A DNA stretch of 64,000 bases from Parus major (GCF_001522545.3 NC_031771.1:66665981-66729980), one strand, 5' to 3'. Shown: positions 1 through 12,530, counted from the first letter of the stretch. Numbers and translations: made by a program. The notes: generated by a model from the sequence alone, not told the origin.

Positions 1-902
1 CCTGCTTTTCCTCAAGGAGGAAGAATTGCTTGTGTCCTTTCAGGCGCTCTGTCCCTATAGGATTCTCCCAACTTCTGGATGCTCTGGACCCCGGAGGGAA
101 GGAGCTGAATCCTGTAATTCCTCCCCATTCCCTGAGCCAGGTGCTGTCCATCTCTGTCCCAGGGTCAGCACAACCTCCTGAGCAGCAAATGCTGAACCAT
201 TGCAGGTTCTGTCAGCTCGTTAGCGACAGCCGAGAGGCACAAGGGATAATTGTGCTCTCCTTTATTGTTAAACCTGTAATTTGTACCTCGCCCGAGGCCA
301 AATATCCCTCGGGAAGAAGGATGCTTGAGGATTTCAGAGTCTACCTAGTCTATTAAAAAGAGAAGAGAAAGGAGGAGGGATTTGGAAGATAGGAACAAGA
401 GGGTAATAAACAACCAAAAATACCTGCAAGGCAGTGGGGAGTCATGGGAACAAGTTGTTTCCCTGTTTATTCAAAGCTCCAGCTGCACTAAAAGCTGGTG
501 CAGTTCATCTCTTCCTCCAAGCCAGGAATTATTGGAGCCAAGAGCAGCAGTGGAGGAGTTTACTGACCACCCATGAGTGGGGCATTGCCTGGCTCTGGTG
601 CTGTGGGGCACGGGATTGTCCCCTGTCCCCACCAAGCACAGCTGCCAAGTCCCCAGGTGCTTGAGGGGAGAGCCCCAGACAGTGCAGGTGCAAAGCTGAA
701 CCTGTTTCTTGGCCATTTAGGAGTAGTTTCCAGACTGCTCACACCCATCCATCCATCCTGGGCATGTGGAGGGGTCTCAGCAGGATCATTTCTGGGTGGT
801 TTTGGAAGAAACAGCTCCATTCTTCAACTCCAAACACTGGACCAGCAGCTACTGCAACACTGACCCATCTCGTCAGGATCTTCCAATTCCACCTTATAGA
901 CG
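1..902. other. no recognised feature
   Basis: Short overlapping frames in both strands without family resemblance. A plus AATAAA lies at 405 (GGTAATAAACAACC) but no gene upstream of it was identified. Confidence 0.6.
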
Positions 903-988
903 AAGATGTCCCTGTCCATGGCAAGGGGGTGGATCTGGATGACCTTTAAGGCCCCTTCCAACCTAAACCCTTCCCTGATTCCATGATA
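903..988 (+). mobile_element. CR1-type LINE 3' end
   Basis: Tail only: TGACCTTTAAGGCCCCTTCC then AACCTAAACC, ending at GATTCCATGA. Confidence 0.85.
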
Positions 989-1175
989 TTCAGGGCTGGG
1001 ATTACTTGGCAACATTGCAGCTCTTACTTTGGACACCATCAGTGTCTGAAAAAAAGAATAGCCCAGACTTGGGATCGATTTGAGATGTTCAGACAGGCGA
1101 GGAGGTGGATGTTGGATGGCTGAGTAGTATTTTTTTTCCCTTGGGAATAACTATTATTATTTGCTCTCCTCGCAG

Positions 1176-1360
1176 CTACAGACTCACAAGAGCCTCATGA
1201 CAGAAATGTGGATGAGCAGCAGAAACACCATCATTTGGACATAGATGCTCTCCTGGCTGCATCAATTCCTTTCAAAACCCACATCCCGAGGAAAATCTTC
1301 AGCCATTACAACACCAACATTTCCCAGAAGCGAAAAAGGAAGGAATTTCCATCTGTGTGA
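1176..1360 (+). CDS. possible terminal exon of an unrecognised gene
   Basis: Strong acceptor-like sequence TTGCTCTCCTCGCAG, then an open frame of about 61 codons ending in TGA (1358-1360), starting TDSQEPHDRNVDEQQKHHHL and containing a basic KRKRK near the end. It reads like protein but I do not recognise it. No upstream exon or clear plus-strand poly(A) signal was found. It may be chance, or the 3' end of a gene entering from the left. Confidence 0.25.
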
Positions 1361-2300
1361 AACTATCTTACAGATGGTTGAGACAGGAAAGTCTTTGAGG
1401 AATGAAATAGCAGGGGCAGGACGTTGGAGGAATGAGCTGGACTAAATTTAACCCAGGGAAAGAAAAGCCTGCTGCTAAAAATGCTCATGCTAGCACAAAG
1501 AAGGGAAGAGCCCAGAAATGGGAATGTTTGAATGGGAGGAAGGGGCAAGAAGGGGATTTAAAAAGTGAAATTTTAGTGGTGGGGCAAAAAAAAAATCCCT
1601 TTCCACTCAATTTGGTGCATGGGTTTGAGTGAGGTTTCACAGCCTCAAAAAAAAAAAAACAAACAACTGAGCCTTGTTCCCTTCTGCATAAATACAGGGA
1701 GATGGTAAATGGGGAAGGGCTGAAAACCTTCTGGCACTTCTTGAGTGTTGAAAAGTAGCTCCACTGGGGAGATCCATCCCTAAAACAAGTTATTCTGGAC
1801 CAGAGGACACATTGAAGTGACAGAGAGGACACCAGGGCAATGACACTGCCCATCCCAACCAGCTGATCCAAAGGAATGGGAAATTCCACCTTCATTTCCT
1901 TCAGCCTTCAGGCTTTTATAAAATCAGGCCTAGAAAAATGGGGGAAAGACTCCATTCTACCACAAGTTGTGTTTTTCCATTTTAGATTCCTAGTGTAGGG
2001 GGAAAAGAATGCAGCTTTGGGGGTTTTATGGTGTGCAATGTTTTTCCAGCAAATCCAACACATGGAACAGTCACCCACCCACCCAGTTCCTTTTGACTCA
2101 CCCATCCTCCCCACTTCAGGTGAAGTCCAGGGATTCCAGGCTGTCCATCCAGGCCACCATCATCCCACTGATCCCAAATCCCAGAGAGAACTGGAGATGG
2201 CGTGGGCAGCATGGTTCTAAGTCTGGCTCCACGGTTTTGTAGACAAGAAAAGTCCCTTTTATCATAACCCACCTCCTGGATTCAGGCTCTTTGTGCCCTG

Positions 2301-2347
2301 CATGGAATCATTAAGGTTGGAACAGACTTCCAGGATCAAATCCAAAC
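2301..2347 (-). mobile_element. CR1-like short tail
   Basis: GGAATCATTAAGGTTGGAAC and ACTTCCAGGATCAAATCC: reverse of a second tail subfamily, strongly truncated. Confidence 0.55.
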
Positions 2348-3087
2348 AGGGAGAGTGGAACAGACTCCACAGTATCCCTGCTGCAGATGTGAATTGAAAT
2401 GTCCCCCTCTAGAATTCAGGAAAATGCCTGATTGATTCCCACCATGGAGAACGATTCCAGCACTCAGGTGAGCCCAGACCACCAGAGACACCAGTAAATC
2501 CCCCCTGCTGCCCCCTCAGTGCCCTGGGGGCTGTTTCCCTGATAATGGGAATGCAGCAGGGCTGGCAGCAGTCATCTGGGGACACGGGAATGCCAGCACA
2601 ATGCGTGGCTTTGTGTCCTTCACCCTATGACATCCATGTGTGGCAGACAATGCGAGTGTCCTGTGCTCCCCTGAATGGGGCAGGGATTGTTTACATGGGA
2701 ACTGAGCAGCCCCAGGGCCTTGGCAGCTCTTTGCTCCTTGAGTTATGATGGATGGAAGAGCTCTCACGGCTTCCAGGGTGGGTAGGCACAGAAATAGGGT
2801 TGGGCAGATGGAATGGGATCATTTTGGGAATAATAGGCCTTTATGGTGGCCTGAAATTGTGTGGTGTTTTCCCTTTCCTAGAATATGATGTGGACGGAAT
2901 CTTGGGTCTCTCTCTCAGAAGATCCAGATGCCAGAGCAGGACCTGCAAACCTCTGTGTTCTGGTTATGTTCATTTTTGCCAGGAGATGTGCAGCTAAAAC
3001 TCACCTTGGGCTTTCTCCTCCAGGCCTTTGAAGGTCTGAGGAAGGGGACACACATCTGACCTGGGATTTGTCACAGCCAGAATCACT

Positions 3088-3325
3088 TCAACTGACAGAG
3101 GGAAGGTTTAGAGTTAGATATTAGGAAGAAATTCCTCCCTGTGAGGGTGGGGAGGGCCTGGCACAGGGTGCCCAGAGAAGCTGTGGCTGCCCCTGGATCC
3201 CTGGAAGTGTCCAAGGCCAGGTTGGATGGGGCTTGGAGCAGCCTGGGACAGTGGAAGGTGTCAGAAGGTGGAACAGGATGATCTTTAAGGTCCCTTCCAA
3301 CCCAAACCATTCTGTGATTTCATGG
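3088..3325 (+). mobile_element. CR1-type LINE 3' fragment (~240 bp)
   Basis: Well kept: AGATATTAGGAAGAAATTCC at the left, GAAGCTGTGGCTGCCCCTGG in the middle, and the tail CCTTCCAACCCAAACC. Confidence 0.93.
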
Positions 3326-3356
3326 ACCCACCATTTCCTTGGGCAAAGCAGCTGCC

Positions 3357-3380
3357 TCCCTCCTCCTCCTCCTCCTCCTG
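3357..3380. repeat. (TCC)n trinucleotide microsatellite
   Basis: About seven TCC units immediately after a CR1 3' end (3088-3325), a common place for microsatellites to seed. Confidence 0.9.
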
Positions 3381-4084
3381 CTCTTGGATGGAGGAGCACA
3401 TCTGGCTTTGACAGATGAACCACAACCAGGAATATGAGGGATGAGGGTTGGGAGTCACTGTGGGGACAGAAGGGAGCTGGATCAGAGCTGAACTTGTCCC
3501 ACAGCACGAGCAGGGTTGTGGCTGTAAGAAGAAGGAGCTGTACTCACCATGAAGGTTGGGTTGCTCTCCAAGAAAGCATGAACAGAGCAGGGTTTGCTCT
3601 GTGTTTATGTGCCCTGCTGACTCTGGTGGAGCTGTGTGGTGATCCCAGGGTTTGGCTGGAGCCCAGGATCCCGCGGGTGGTGCCAGCAGCAGGAGAGCAG
3701 CCACGTCTGGAACACCGCGGAGAGGGAAGGACAGCGGGGACTCCTGGACTCTGGCTGGGGGCAGGTTGGTCATGGCCAGGTGAGGCCCCTGCAGGACATG
3801 GACAAGGCTCATCCTGACTTTGGACATATCCCAGAATGGCCATCCCAATCCTTCCAACTAAAAGTCTGGACTCACTTGGAGCCCCTGTCTTCAGGGACAC
3901 CCCCAAGAACTCCCTGCAGAAGATCCATGGAGCTATTCTGCTCATCCTCAGCTATGGTGGAGACTCAGGCATCTCATGGAAACATGGATCATCTCCATGG
4001 AAACATCACCATTCCTGGGGCAGGAACTTTCCCGATGATGACCTTCCCTTTGCAGCTTGTTTTTAATCTGTGGTGAGTGTCACT

Positions 4085-4330
4085 TACAAAGTGACAAATC
4101 CTCATTTTCACAGCAACTCTGCTCTGATGTGGCTCCCTGTGTAATTGCCTGGGATTCCTCAGCCCATATTCAGCAAATAATGACTCTCATGGAAGTTATT
4201 TGTAGAACTTAATAATTTCCATTAGCTGCATTATGGGATTGCGTTTTTAATTATTTTTTTTTTCCTGTAATAATACATAATGAAATAATTGTGGAATTTC
4301 TAATAGGTAATTATCTTGCTGAAAACAGTT
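4085..4330. other. AT-rich single-copy block, possible conserved noncoding element
   Basis: CR1-free, with clustered homeodomain-type cores: TGTGTAATTGCC, CAGCAAATAATG, CTTAATAATTTCCATTAGC. Conservation is inferred from texture only. Confidence 0.2.
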
Positions 4331-4479
4331 TAAAACACCAGTGAGTGTGGGTTGTTTTTAGCTGAGCATGGGGAAAAGAGAAGGAGAATGAAACATCACC
4401 TAGAGCAAGAAGCAGAGATAACAGCTTTTTGTGGAACCAGCAGCGTCCTCAAAACTTCAGGTCAACAGGACTGCACAGG

Positions 4480-4797
4480 ATGAATCCCAGAATTGCTGGG
4501 GCTGGAAAAGCCCTCCAAGATCACCAAGTCCAACCTGTGACCAATCCCCACCTTGTCACTAGCCCAGAGCACTGAGTTCAGGTGTTCCTTGGACACCTCC
4601 AGGGATGGGGATTCCAAATCTCCCTGGGCAGCCCGTGGGTTCCTTCCCATGAGGAAATTCTTCCTGATATCCAACCTGAACTTCCCCTGGCACAGCTTGA
4701 GACATTTGCTCTCATCCTGTCCTTGCTCCCAGGGAGCAGATCCTGACCCCACTGGCTCCCTCCTGTCAGGGAGTTGTGGAGAGCCAGAAGGTTTGAA
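4480..4797 (-). mobile_element. CR1-type LINE 3' fragment (~320 bp)
   Basis: Second subfamily: GGAAAAGCCCTCCAAGATC at the 3' end and TTCCTGATATCCAACCTGAA further in; it ends 5' in TCAGGGAGTTGTGGAGAGCC. Confidence 0.92.
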
Positions 4798-5084
4798 AAG
4801 ACAAGGTAGGCACAAACTGGAACCAAGAGACTTTTTGATTATTAAATTACACATAAATTCTTGGAAGAGTTTTAAACTGGGACCAGAGGGAATATTGGGG
4901 TATGGAATATATATATCAAGTAACAGGCCTGAGTAGGGAATCGCTCTATAGAATTATCTCCTCTGCAGGTCATCCCAACAGGCTGCTGGAGAGGGCTTGG
5001 AGCTGCAGTCTCTGGGCATCTCTGTAGGAAAAACAGAGAAAAATAAGGGCAGGAGACAATGAAAGGCCAAATGTCATGAAAGGA

Positions 5085-5151
5085 CATCCATCCATCATTC
5101 ATCCATCCATCCATCATCCATCATCCATCCATCATCCATCATCCATCCATC
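5085..5151. repeat. CATC/ATCC tetranucleotide array at gap edge
   Basis: Repeated CATCCATC units with CATCATC interruptions run straight into the N gap; the array's full length is unknown. Confidence 0.95.
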
Positions 5152-5966
5152 NNNNNNNNNNNNNNNNNNNNNNNNNNNNNNNNNNNNNNNNNNNNNNNNN
5201 NNNNNNNNNNNNNNNNNNNNNNNNNNNNNNNNNNNNNNNNNNNNNNNNNNNNNNNNNNNNNNNNNNNNNNNNNNNNNNNNNNNNNNNNNNNNNNNNNNNN
5301 NNNNNNNNNNNNNNNNNNNNNNNNNNNNNNNNNNNNNNNNNNNNNNNNNNNNNNNNNNNNNNNNNNNNNNNNNNNNNNNNNNNNNNNNNNNNNNNNNNNN
5401 NNNNNNNNNNNNNNNNNNNNNNNNNNNNNNNNNNNNNNNNNNNNNNNNNNNNNNNNNNNNNNNNNNNNNNNNNNNNNNNNNNNNNNNNNNNNNNNNNNNN
5501 NNNNNNNNNNNNNNNNNNNNNNNNNNNNNNNNNNNNNNNNNNNNNNNNNNNNNNNNNNNNNNNNNNNNNNNNNNNNNNNNNNNNNNNNNNNNNNNNNNNN
5601 NNNNNNNNNNNNNNNNNNNNNNNNNNNNNNNNNNNNNNNNNNNNNNNNNNNNNNNNNNNNNNNNNNNNNNNNNNNNNNNNNNNNNNNNNNNNNNNNNNNN
5701 NNNNNNNNNNNNNNNNNNNNNNNNNNNNNNNNNNNNNNNNNNNNNNNNNNNNNNNNNNNNNNNNNNNNNNNNNNNNNNNNNNNNNNNNNNNNNNNNNNNN
5801 NNNNNNNNNNNNNNNNNNNNNNNNNNNNNNNNNNNNNNNNNNNNNNNNNNNNNNNNNNNNNNNNNNNNNNNNNNNNNNNNNNNNNNNNNNNNNNNNNNNN
5901 NNNNNNNNNNNNNNNNNNNNNNNNNNNNNNNNNNNNNNNNNNNNNNNNNNNNNNNNNNNNNNNNNN
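5152..5966. other. assembly gap (815 N)
   Basis: Run of N. Any open frame crossing it is meaningless. The left edge is a tetranucleotide array, so the gap probably reflects unassembled tandem repeat. Confidence 1.
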
Positions 5967-6194
5967 ATGCTGAGGGGTTTTCTGCTTCTTCCATAACTTC
6001 TCCCCCACCTTGGAATGATGATTTTTTTTCTTCCTTTCTGGCCCTGAGCACTTCACCGAGACCCACCATCCCTGAGAGCTCTCACTGGCAGCTCCTCCAG
6101 CCCCTCTTGTCACAGGAGACTCTGAGTAGAGAGTTTTTAAAACATCAGAGTCCTTCAGACTTCAGCTCCCCCTCCTTTCTCCAAACTCTTCCCT

Positions 6195-6480
6195 CCTCAA
6201 AGCAGGTAAATGAAACACAAGGGCTAAGTTTTATATAAATCTCATTTGGAAAACATTTCTCCTTCCAAAATGGCCCATCTGCCTATCTTCATGCACATGT
6301 TTAACATCGAGCAGAGCAGAGGCACATATTTAAGCAATTTCTGAAATCAGGGCCATTGTGTGATACTCTGATTAGTAAACTGGGAATTAGGGTTCATAAA
6401 TTATAGTTAATTGAACCAACTCACTTAAGCCCTTTTGTGCCTGACTTTTCCCATCTAAATTCCCCAACAGTAGCAAAATA
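6195..6480. other. AT-rich single-copy block, possible conserved noncoding element
   Basis: Contains CTGATTAGTAAACTGGG and AATTATAGTTAATTGAACC in single-copy sequence. No open frame of note. Confidence 0.2.
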
Positions 6481-8394
6481 GCTCCGACATACCTGGGACA
6501 CAATCCTCATTGTGTTCCCAAGCTGGGAAGGGAGACTCCCAGATAAAACATGGCCTGAAACATTCATGCTCCAGCTTTTTAAAATGAAAGGAGAAGGGGT
6601 GGAGTTGGTTTTCTGTGACTGCAGCTTTATAATGATTTTTCAGATGGAATCAGCACAATATTCATTTTACCCAGGCACCCTTTGTGCATCCATTCCCCTG
6701 GATTCTCCTAAGAGTATATGGATTTTCCCTGCAATTTATTTCAGCAAGAGAGCAAAGTGGAAGATAAAGCAATCTCAGGTTGAGGGGAGTCATCTGCCTT
6801 GTAGAAAATAAATGGGCAGCAGACAAAGCACCCTGGAAAGCTTTTGACTGAGGAAGGTTATTACTTACCCAGAAATCAAACTGCTCCAGCATTTCCAGGA
6901 TGCCAAGATGGGCTGTGACAGAGCTTTTTGAGCAGAGAGTGGCCTGTGCAAATCAAATTAAATTGGGAATAGCTGAGAAGTCAATTCTGCCTTTTGTGTA
7001 AAGCTCTCGTGGTGCTTGTCCAGTGCAGAACCTCGGGGAAGGGGACTTCACCTCTCACCCAAGGTCTTCCAGGCCCAGGTCTCCAGGGAGGATCCCAGGC
7101 AAAAAAAAACCAAACAAACAACACAATGTCTGTGACCTCAGAGGGAAAAGAGGAGATCAGGAGTGCAGCCAGTCCCTTCATCCGGGTGCCAAAGTGATAA
7201 ATTGCAAAACACAGACTCTCACCCACTGTCATTAGTGGTGGCTCCAAAGCCCCAAGGGAAGGACGAGGGAAGAGAAGTATTTTGTTATTCTGTCCCCTCC
7301 CTCCCGTGGTTTTTGATAGTCAGAGGACACAGAGATGGAGCCCAGAGGCAGCTCAGGGCTTTGGGAGATGCCAGGAGAGCAAACCTGCCTGGCACATCCC
7401 AGCCTCGTCATTCCTTGGAACCCCTTTGGCCAGAGGAGTTCTTGTCCCTCAGCTACAAAATTCACTGGGTGGCAGCCCCAGTTTCCTTTTTCCCCCCAAA
7501 ACTGAGGTGAAAGGAAATTGTTCCATTAGAACCGGAGAAAAAAAGAATAAATCCAACTTTTTTCTATTTTTCTTTCTCACCTTGTCAGGGGAAAGAACCA
7601 TAATTCCTGGACCTAACCTGAGCTGTTTCACCACTTCAAGCAGCCTCGAGAGCCAGCCCCATATCAGAATTGTGCTTTAAAGAACAAATTGTAAACTCAG
7701 AGTGGGAAAAAAACACTGAGATGGCTACACCAAACCAGTTGTTGATCCAAAATTATGGTTATATTGATCTAGGCTGATGGGAGCAGGGTATTACCTCACA
7801 GGGTACACTTGAAAAATCTCAGTCAAAAAACACTTGAGATCTTTGGTGCAACATCAGCCTATTTTTTCCTTTTTGACTACTGTGGATCAATTCTTGGTCT
7901 ATTAAATTTAAACAGCTCCCATTTGCTTCAAGTGCTTCCAAACTGTCAGCCAAGATTCCTCCCACAAATCACCCTCTGATGGGATCTGGAGCTGGGACAC
8001 CTTGAAAAGGAACCTGATTTTCAGGAAATACCTGGCACCCACCTGCTGTACACTCAAACTTTTTAATTTTTAAAATGGCCTGAGCTGTTAGAGTTGGGAA
8101 CTGTGCAATGAAGGCATTCAGTCATGAAATTAAGACTTCATAAGATATTTATTTTGTATAGAAAGGCTGTCATTGGTGGCGTGCTGTCCCTACAATAGCT
8201 GGGGTGGGAAAAGGGAAGGGTTTAAACAAGGCTCTGAGAAATTAGAAACATGCCTCTACTTTAATGGTGGCTTTTTTCCCCCCCACCAAACAATTAATGC
8301 AACATACATTGACCTCCCACAGCCCTGAGCGTGCTGACATGGGAACGCACGCCCAGCTTCACCTGGAAACCAGGAATCTCCAAGGGATGGCTTG

Positions 8395-8660
8395 AATTAA
8401 CTCAATAAACCAAACAAATGTTTGTTTTAAACGTAGCAATTAATTATCTCCTTGGGTCTCCTTCCCCAGTGCTGGCTTCCCTATCACCTCATCGCTGGCT
8501 GTGCTGCATACAATGTTCTGTTCCTTTCTTTCTTCCTAAAGATCCTAATAGGATGCAGCCGGCCAGGCCAGCAGCTTCGGAAACAAGCACAGAGCGAATT
8601 TAATAACAAGCAAACCTGCACTTAATAAAGTCTGTCATCAGTAATGTCTCCACTGAACGC
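8395..8660. other. possible conserved noncoding element
   Basis: Dense TAAT/ATTA cores (AATTAACTCAATAAACC, GCAATTAATTATCTCC, GAATTTAATAAC, CTTAATAAAG) beside a GC-rich GCAGCCGGCCAGGCCAGC stretch: enhancer-like texture. Confidence 0.25.
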
Positions 8661-10160
8661 TTGCCAGGAGAGAATTGTTTGCACTTACTGTGTGAGCCAA
8701 GTCACAGCTTTAACAGGCAAGACACAAATAAAACCCAGCCTTTCCCATTCTTTTCGCATCTCTGTTTCAACCTACCAACAAAAACTCCGGGGCAAACAAT
8801 GAAAAAATCCACATTCAAGCAGGGGGAAAAAAATAAAAATAAAAAAAAAAGAGAAGCCAGCATCTCCCCCATTATTCATTACATTATGAAACACATTTCA
8901 TAATCTAATAATTAGCAAGGGGACAATTTTGTTCAGCATGAATCTGGAGTCTTTTGTCATTTTGTGTTAGCACCCAGAACAAATGGACATTGTGCAGAGC
9001 GCGGGTGCCGAGGGTTCCCTCCTCCCCTCTCTCCAGCAAAATCGTGGTGAGGATGGGAGGATGCAGAGCAGCCACACGCTGGACGTGACACAATCCATCC
9101 CTGGGCACTCGGGGAGCCTGGGGAACGCAGGACAGGCTTCATCTGCACGGCCCTCAAGGGCGCTGGGGTGAGGCACGCAGCTCATCTGTGCGCCAGGCTC
9201 TGCAAAGCCTCCAAGTCTTGCTCTCTGGGGCTGCTTTCCCCGTGGTTTTGGTTATACCTGGAGGGGAAAAAAAGGTGGAAAATATCATTTAGCAAGGGTT
9301 TTCTAGCCAGGCTTCATGTGGGGTATGGAGCTCGTGAGGTGCTGAGGTCAGACAGCCTCAACTTCTTCAGGGCTTGTGAAACGTTCCTCTGTCCCCGTTG
9401 CAAAATCAGCCAGCCATCCCTTCTGCCCAGGAGCAGAGGGAAATCCCTGGAGGAGGCTCTCTTCACCAAAACCTGGTCCCTTGTACTGCAGAGTGGGTTT
9501 GTGAGGAGCAGGACACGGCACATGGAGAGCTGGGATGAAACCAAGGCCACCACAACGCTTCTCCTCCACCATGACCTCCCCAGAAGAGCTTCATTTCTGC
9601 TGGGAAGGTGAGTCCAGGTTGGTTTTTAATCCTGGAGGAGCAGATGGAGCTGCTGCTGGTGACCATTGGGTGGTGAGTGGTGATCCTGAGCAGGAGGTTG
9701 ATTGTGTCCACCCAAGGAGCAAAAATCTTTGGGAAAGAGCCCCCAGCACTGCTGTACCACCAACACCTCTCCTTTGGACCTGCTGTCCCCTCCTCCCTGG
9801 GCAGCACTTACCCTGAGCCAGAAACTCGTGGATTTCTGTGATTTGGAGAGGCCAAAATTATGGAAAAGTATTATTTTAATAACACTACTAATGATAATAA
9901 CGGGAAAATTAAATTAATTCCTAAAACATGGCAGTGATTTGGGATCTCTTACAAGCAAGGAACAGGGTTCACCTCCAGCTCTCCAAACTCCAGAACACCA
10001 CAAATGATGGGGATATTCATGGGATGGTGATGGTGTCCAAGAACAAGTGACCATCGAGGTGACTCCCCCAACCAAGGGCCTGTTTGATCACACTGATTCC
10101 CAGGACAGCAGCTGGGTGTGCTTCTACCCAATCCACTGCCTAGAGCCACACAACAGGCCC

Positions 10161-10221
10161 AGAAAACTGCCCAAGGAAAAATTGCCCAAAGGAAAATTTC
10201 CCAGAGAAAAATTGCCCAAAA
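10161..10221. repeat. short imperfect tandem repeat (~16 bp x 4)
   Basis: Four diverged units of the form GAAAAATTGCCCAAAG: AAACTGCCCAAGG, AAATTGCCCAAAGG, AAATTTCCCAGAG, AAATTGCCCAAAAC. Confidence 0.75.
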
Positions 10222-10614
10222 CCTCTTTTATTTTCTGGGGTTCTCACCAAAACGGGAGAGATTTTGGCATCAAGGAGAAAGAGCAGCCCAAAGGGGAACC
10301 CTGCTCCTGACTCTCCAGACATCCCAACATTTTTCTGGCCATGTCTGGACTGGTTAATAAAGATTTAGATGCCACTCTGAGCAAGAACTGCCCGAGGAGC
10401 TCTGCCCTCTCCAGGGTTACTCCCGGCTCTCCGTGTTTGTGCAGGATTTAGGAGGCACCACATCCAGGATCTCAGCCAATTTCCTCACTCGTTGTTTGGG
10501 ACCCCTCAGCCAGAACGGGTCCTTCCCCTGGGGGCAGAGCCTGGACTGCAGGAGTGGGATCAGCTCCAGGAGCCATGGCCTTTCCAACCCCGGCCACTCT
10601 GTCCCCACTGTCAC

Positions 10615-10685
10615 CTTCTGCATGGCCACAACATCGAGGTGGCCACCAGCTCGAGCAAGGACAGCGCCAGCACGGCCAGGTTCAC
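10615..10685 (-). CDS. possible small hydrophobic exon
   Basis: Between CTCTCCAG and AAG|GTGACAG on the minus strand, 71 nt read VNLAVLALSLLELVATSMLW PCR, like a membrane segment, with G/C-rich third positions and several CpGs. No companion exons were found, so chance in GC-rich DNA is quite possible. Confidence 0.15.
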
Positions 10686-11214
10686 CTGGAGAGGCCCATC
10701 CTGGTCACCACCCGAGGAGTAAAGTCAGAGTGAGCATTGTGCTCCCACATTTGGGTACCTAAGAACTGGGAGAAGCAAGGAAAATGAGGAGTTTGTCCAT
10801 CTCTGTGACTGTTCTGCTTCTCCCATCCCAGGTGGGATCCCCTCCCCAGGGAATACAGCCCATGGAGGAGAGGGGATGTTGCTGGAGCAAAAAATGGGAC
10901 TGGGATGTGTTCACCAGGGCTGTGGGCCGCACATCAAACTGGTCAGACTGGGAGCCAGCACTGCTCCTCCCTGGAGGCCACCCTGGAGCTGGAGCTGAGG
11001 GAGGGCTCACCTGCATCCCTGAGGCGTTCAGGACAAGCCTGGATGTGCTGGGAAGGATTAAAAATCCCAAGGAAGGAAGCAAACGCTCTCCAAACTGGAG
11101 GATGTTGAGGAGACAGGGACAAAAGTCCCAGAATTTTGTCGGGGGCAGTCAGGGTGTTACCCACAGAGCTTTTCTTCCCACAGGATATCCAGATACTCAC
11201 GGGGGCCTCCGATC

Positions 11215-11415
11215 CCTCTCGGAGATGCTGCCGCCGTTTAAATCAGCACCGACATATGGAAGGCTCCTAATATTGTGCTTCTGTCAGAGGAAACCATTGT
11301 TCAGCTTCTCTACAGGAAGGATGTCTCACTGCTTATTACCAGCTTGAATAATTGCTTGGAATGTTTTATTTGACATTTATTCAAGGAACTTGGAAACCCG
11401 GGCGGCTTCGTTCTC
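11215..11415. other. possible conserved noncoding element
   Basis: GCCGCCGTTTAAATCAGC, a SOX-type CCATTGTT site and TTGAATAATTGCTTGG within single-copy sequence containing several CpGs. Confidence 0.2.
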
Positions 11416-12359
11416 TTGAGAGGATAACAACAACAAAAAACTAATTTTTTTTTTAAAAAAAATACCCAAGAAGGCCCAAACTGGAATCAGCAGCTTCAGA
11501 TGGCAGCAAGATATTTAGAATTTAAATATATGGTAAAACCTCCTTGCTTGGGCAGAGGAAAGGGGAAAGAAAGTAGAGATGCAATGTTTTATCATCTGTA
11601 TCTTTAAAATATCTTCCAGGCCTTCCTTATCAAGGATGGTGTGTAAATCCTGAGGATTGATACAAAAAGGATTGAAACAAAGAGAGGGAGCAGGCAAGGA
11701 AGCAAAACATCTCATCACAGGACAGAAATCACAGGCAGCTCTGCCCCTAAACTCTGACACCCCTCAGATTCCTGAAATACAACCCCAAGTTCCTACTTAG
11801 CTGGGTTAAAAGATTCACAGAAGAAATATTGCTCCATACCTGCCCTGGATTGATGATTGATGCCTCAAAGGGGGATTCTGGTTGCAATAATGAAGGAAAA
11901 AAAAAATTGGGCTATTTTTGGATGCTGTACCAAAGGTAGTGGGGGAATATGGTTTGCTTTCTTCAGGTCTGGCAATTTAAATTTGAGTTGTAGCAAAAGT
12001 TCAAGTAGGTTTGAACCTTTTCTAGGCCAGGAAATAATTACTGCAGGTAAAATAATAAATACCAGGATCCACATTGGACGTGAAACCTGCTGGGGCCACA
12101 CTGGTGTGTTGGAAGATTCCCCTGAAGAACAAATTACAAGGACCACTTTCAAGCAGGGGAAGAGCCTGTACCAGTCAAGATCAGCTGATCTCCTGCCTGT
12201 GGTGCTGGAGAACAAATGAAGAAGGAAAAATCCCCAGATCTTTCTCTTCTCAGCCATGCTCTCAATATTCCATATCGGGCCATCCACGGGATAAGGGAAA
12301 GAGAAGCACAGTGGGACTTCAGACCCCCTGTGTGTCTTTCAGAATCAGACTTGAAGAAT

Positions 12360-12530
12360 TTATTCCATCATTCCACTCAGATCATTGAGTCCCACCATTC
12401 CCCCAGCACTGCCAAGGCCACCCCTGACCCCTGTCCCCAAGTGCCACATCCACGTGGCTTCTAAATCCCTGCAGGGATGGGGACTCCAGCCCTGCCCTGG
12501 ACAGCTGTGCCAGGGCTGGGAATAACCCCA
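12360..12530 (-). mobile_element. CR1-type LINE 3' fragment
   Basis: AGATCATTGAGTCCCACC at the 3' end, then GTGCCACATCCACGTGGC. It extends into arm A of the inverted duplication. Confidence 0.85.

Larger units (their letters stand above)
5967..12359. other. 6.4-kb CR1-free intergenic stretch
   Basis: Apart from the small tandem repeat and the candidate elements listed separately, nothing is recognised. The lack of CR1 pieces contrasts with the dense CR1 load on either side. Frames up to 187 codons (10784-11347 +) show no family resemblance. Confidence 0.6.

Noticed and set aside
5076..6113. Open frames of 300+ codons across the N gap on both strands
   Set aside because: They consist almost entirely of N and CATC repeats.
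11865..12287. 140-codon minus-strand frame
   Set aside because: No splice or start context and no recognisable domain; overlaps another frame on the plus strand.
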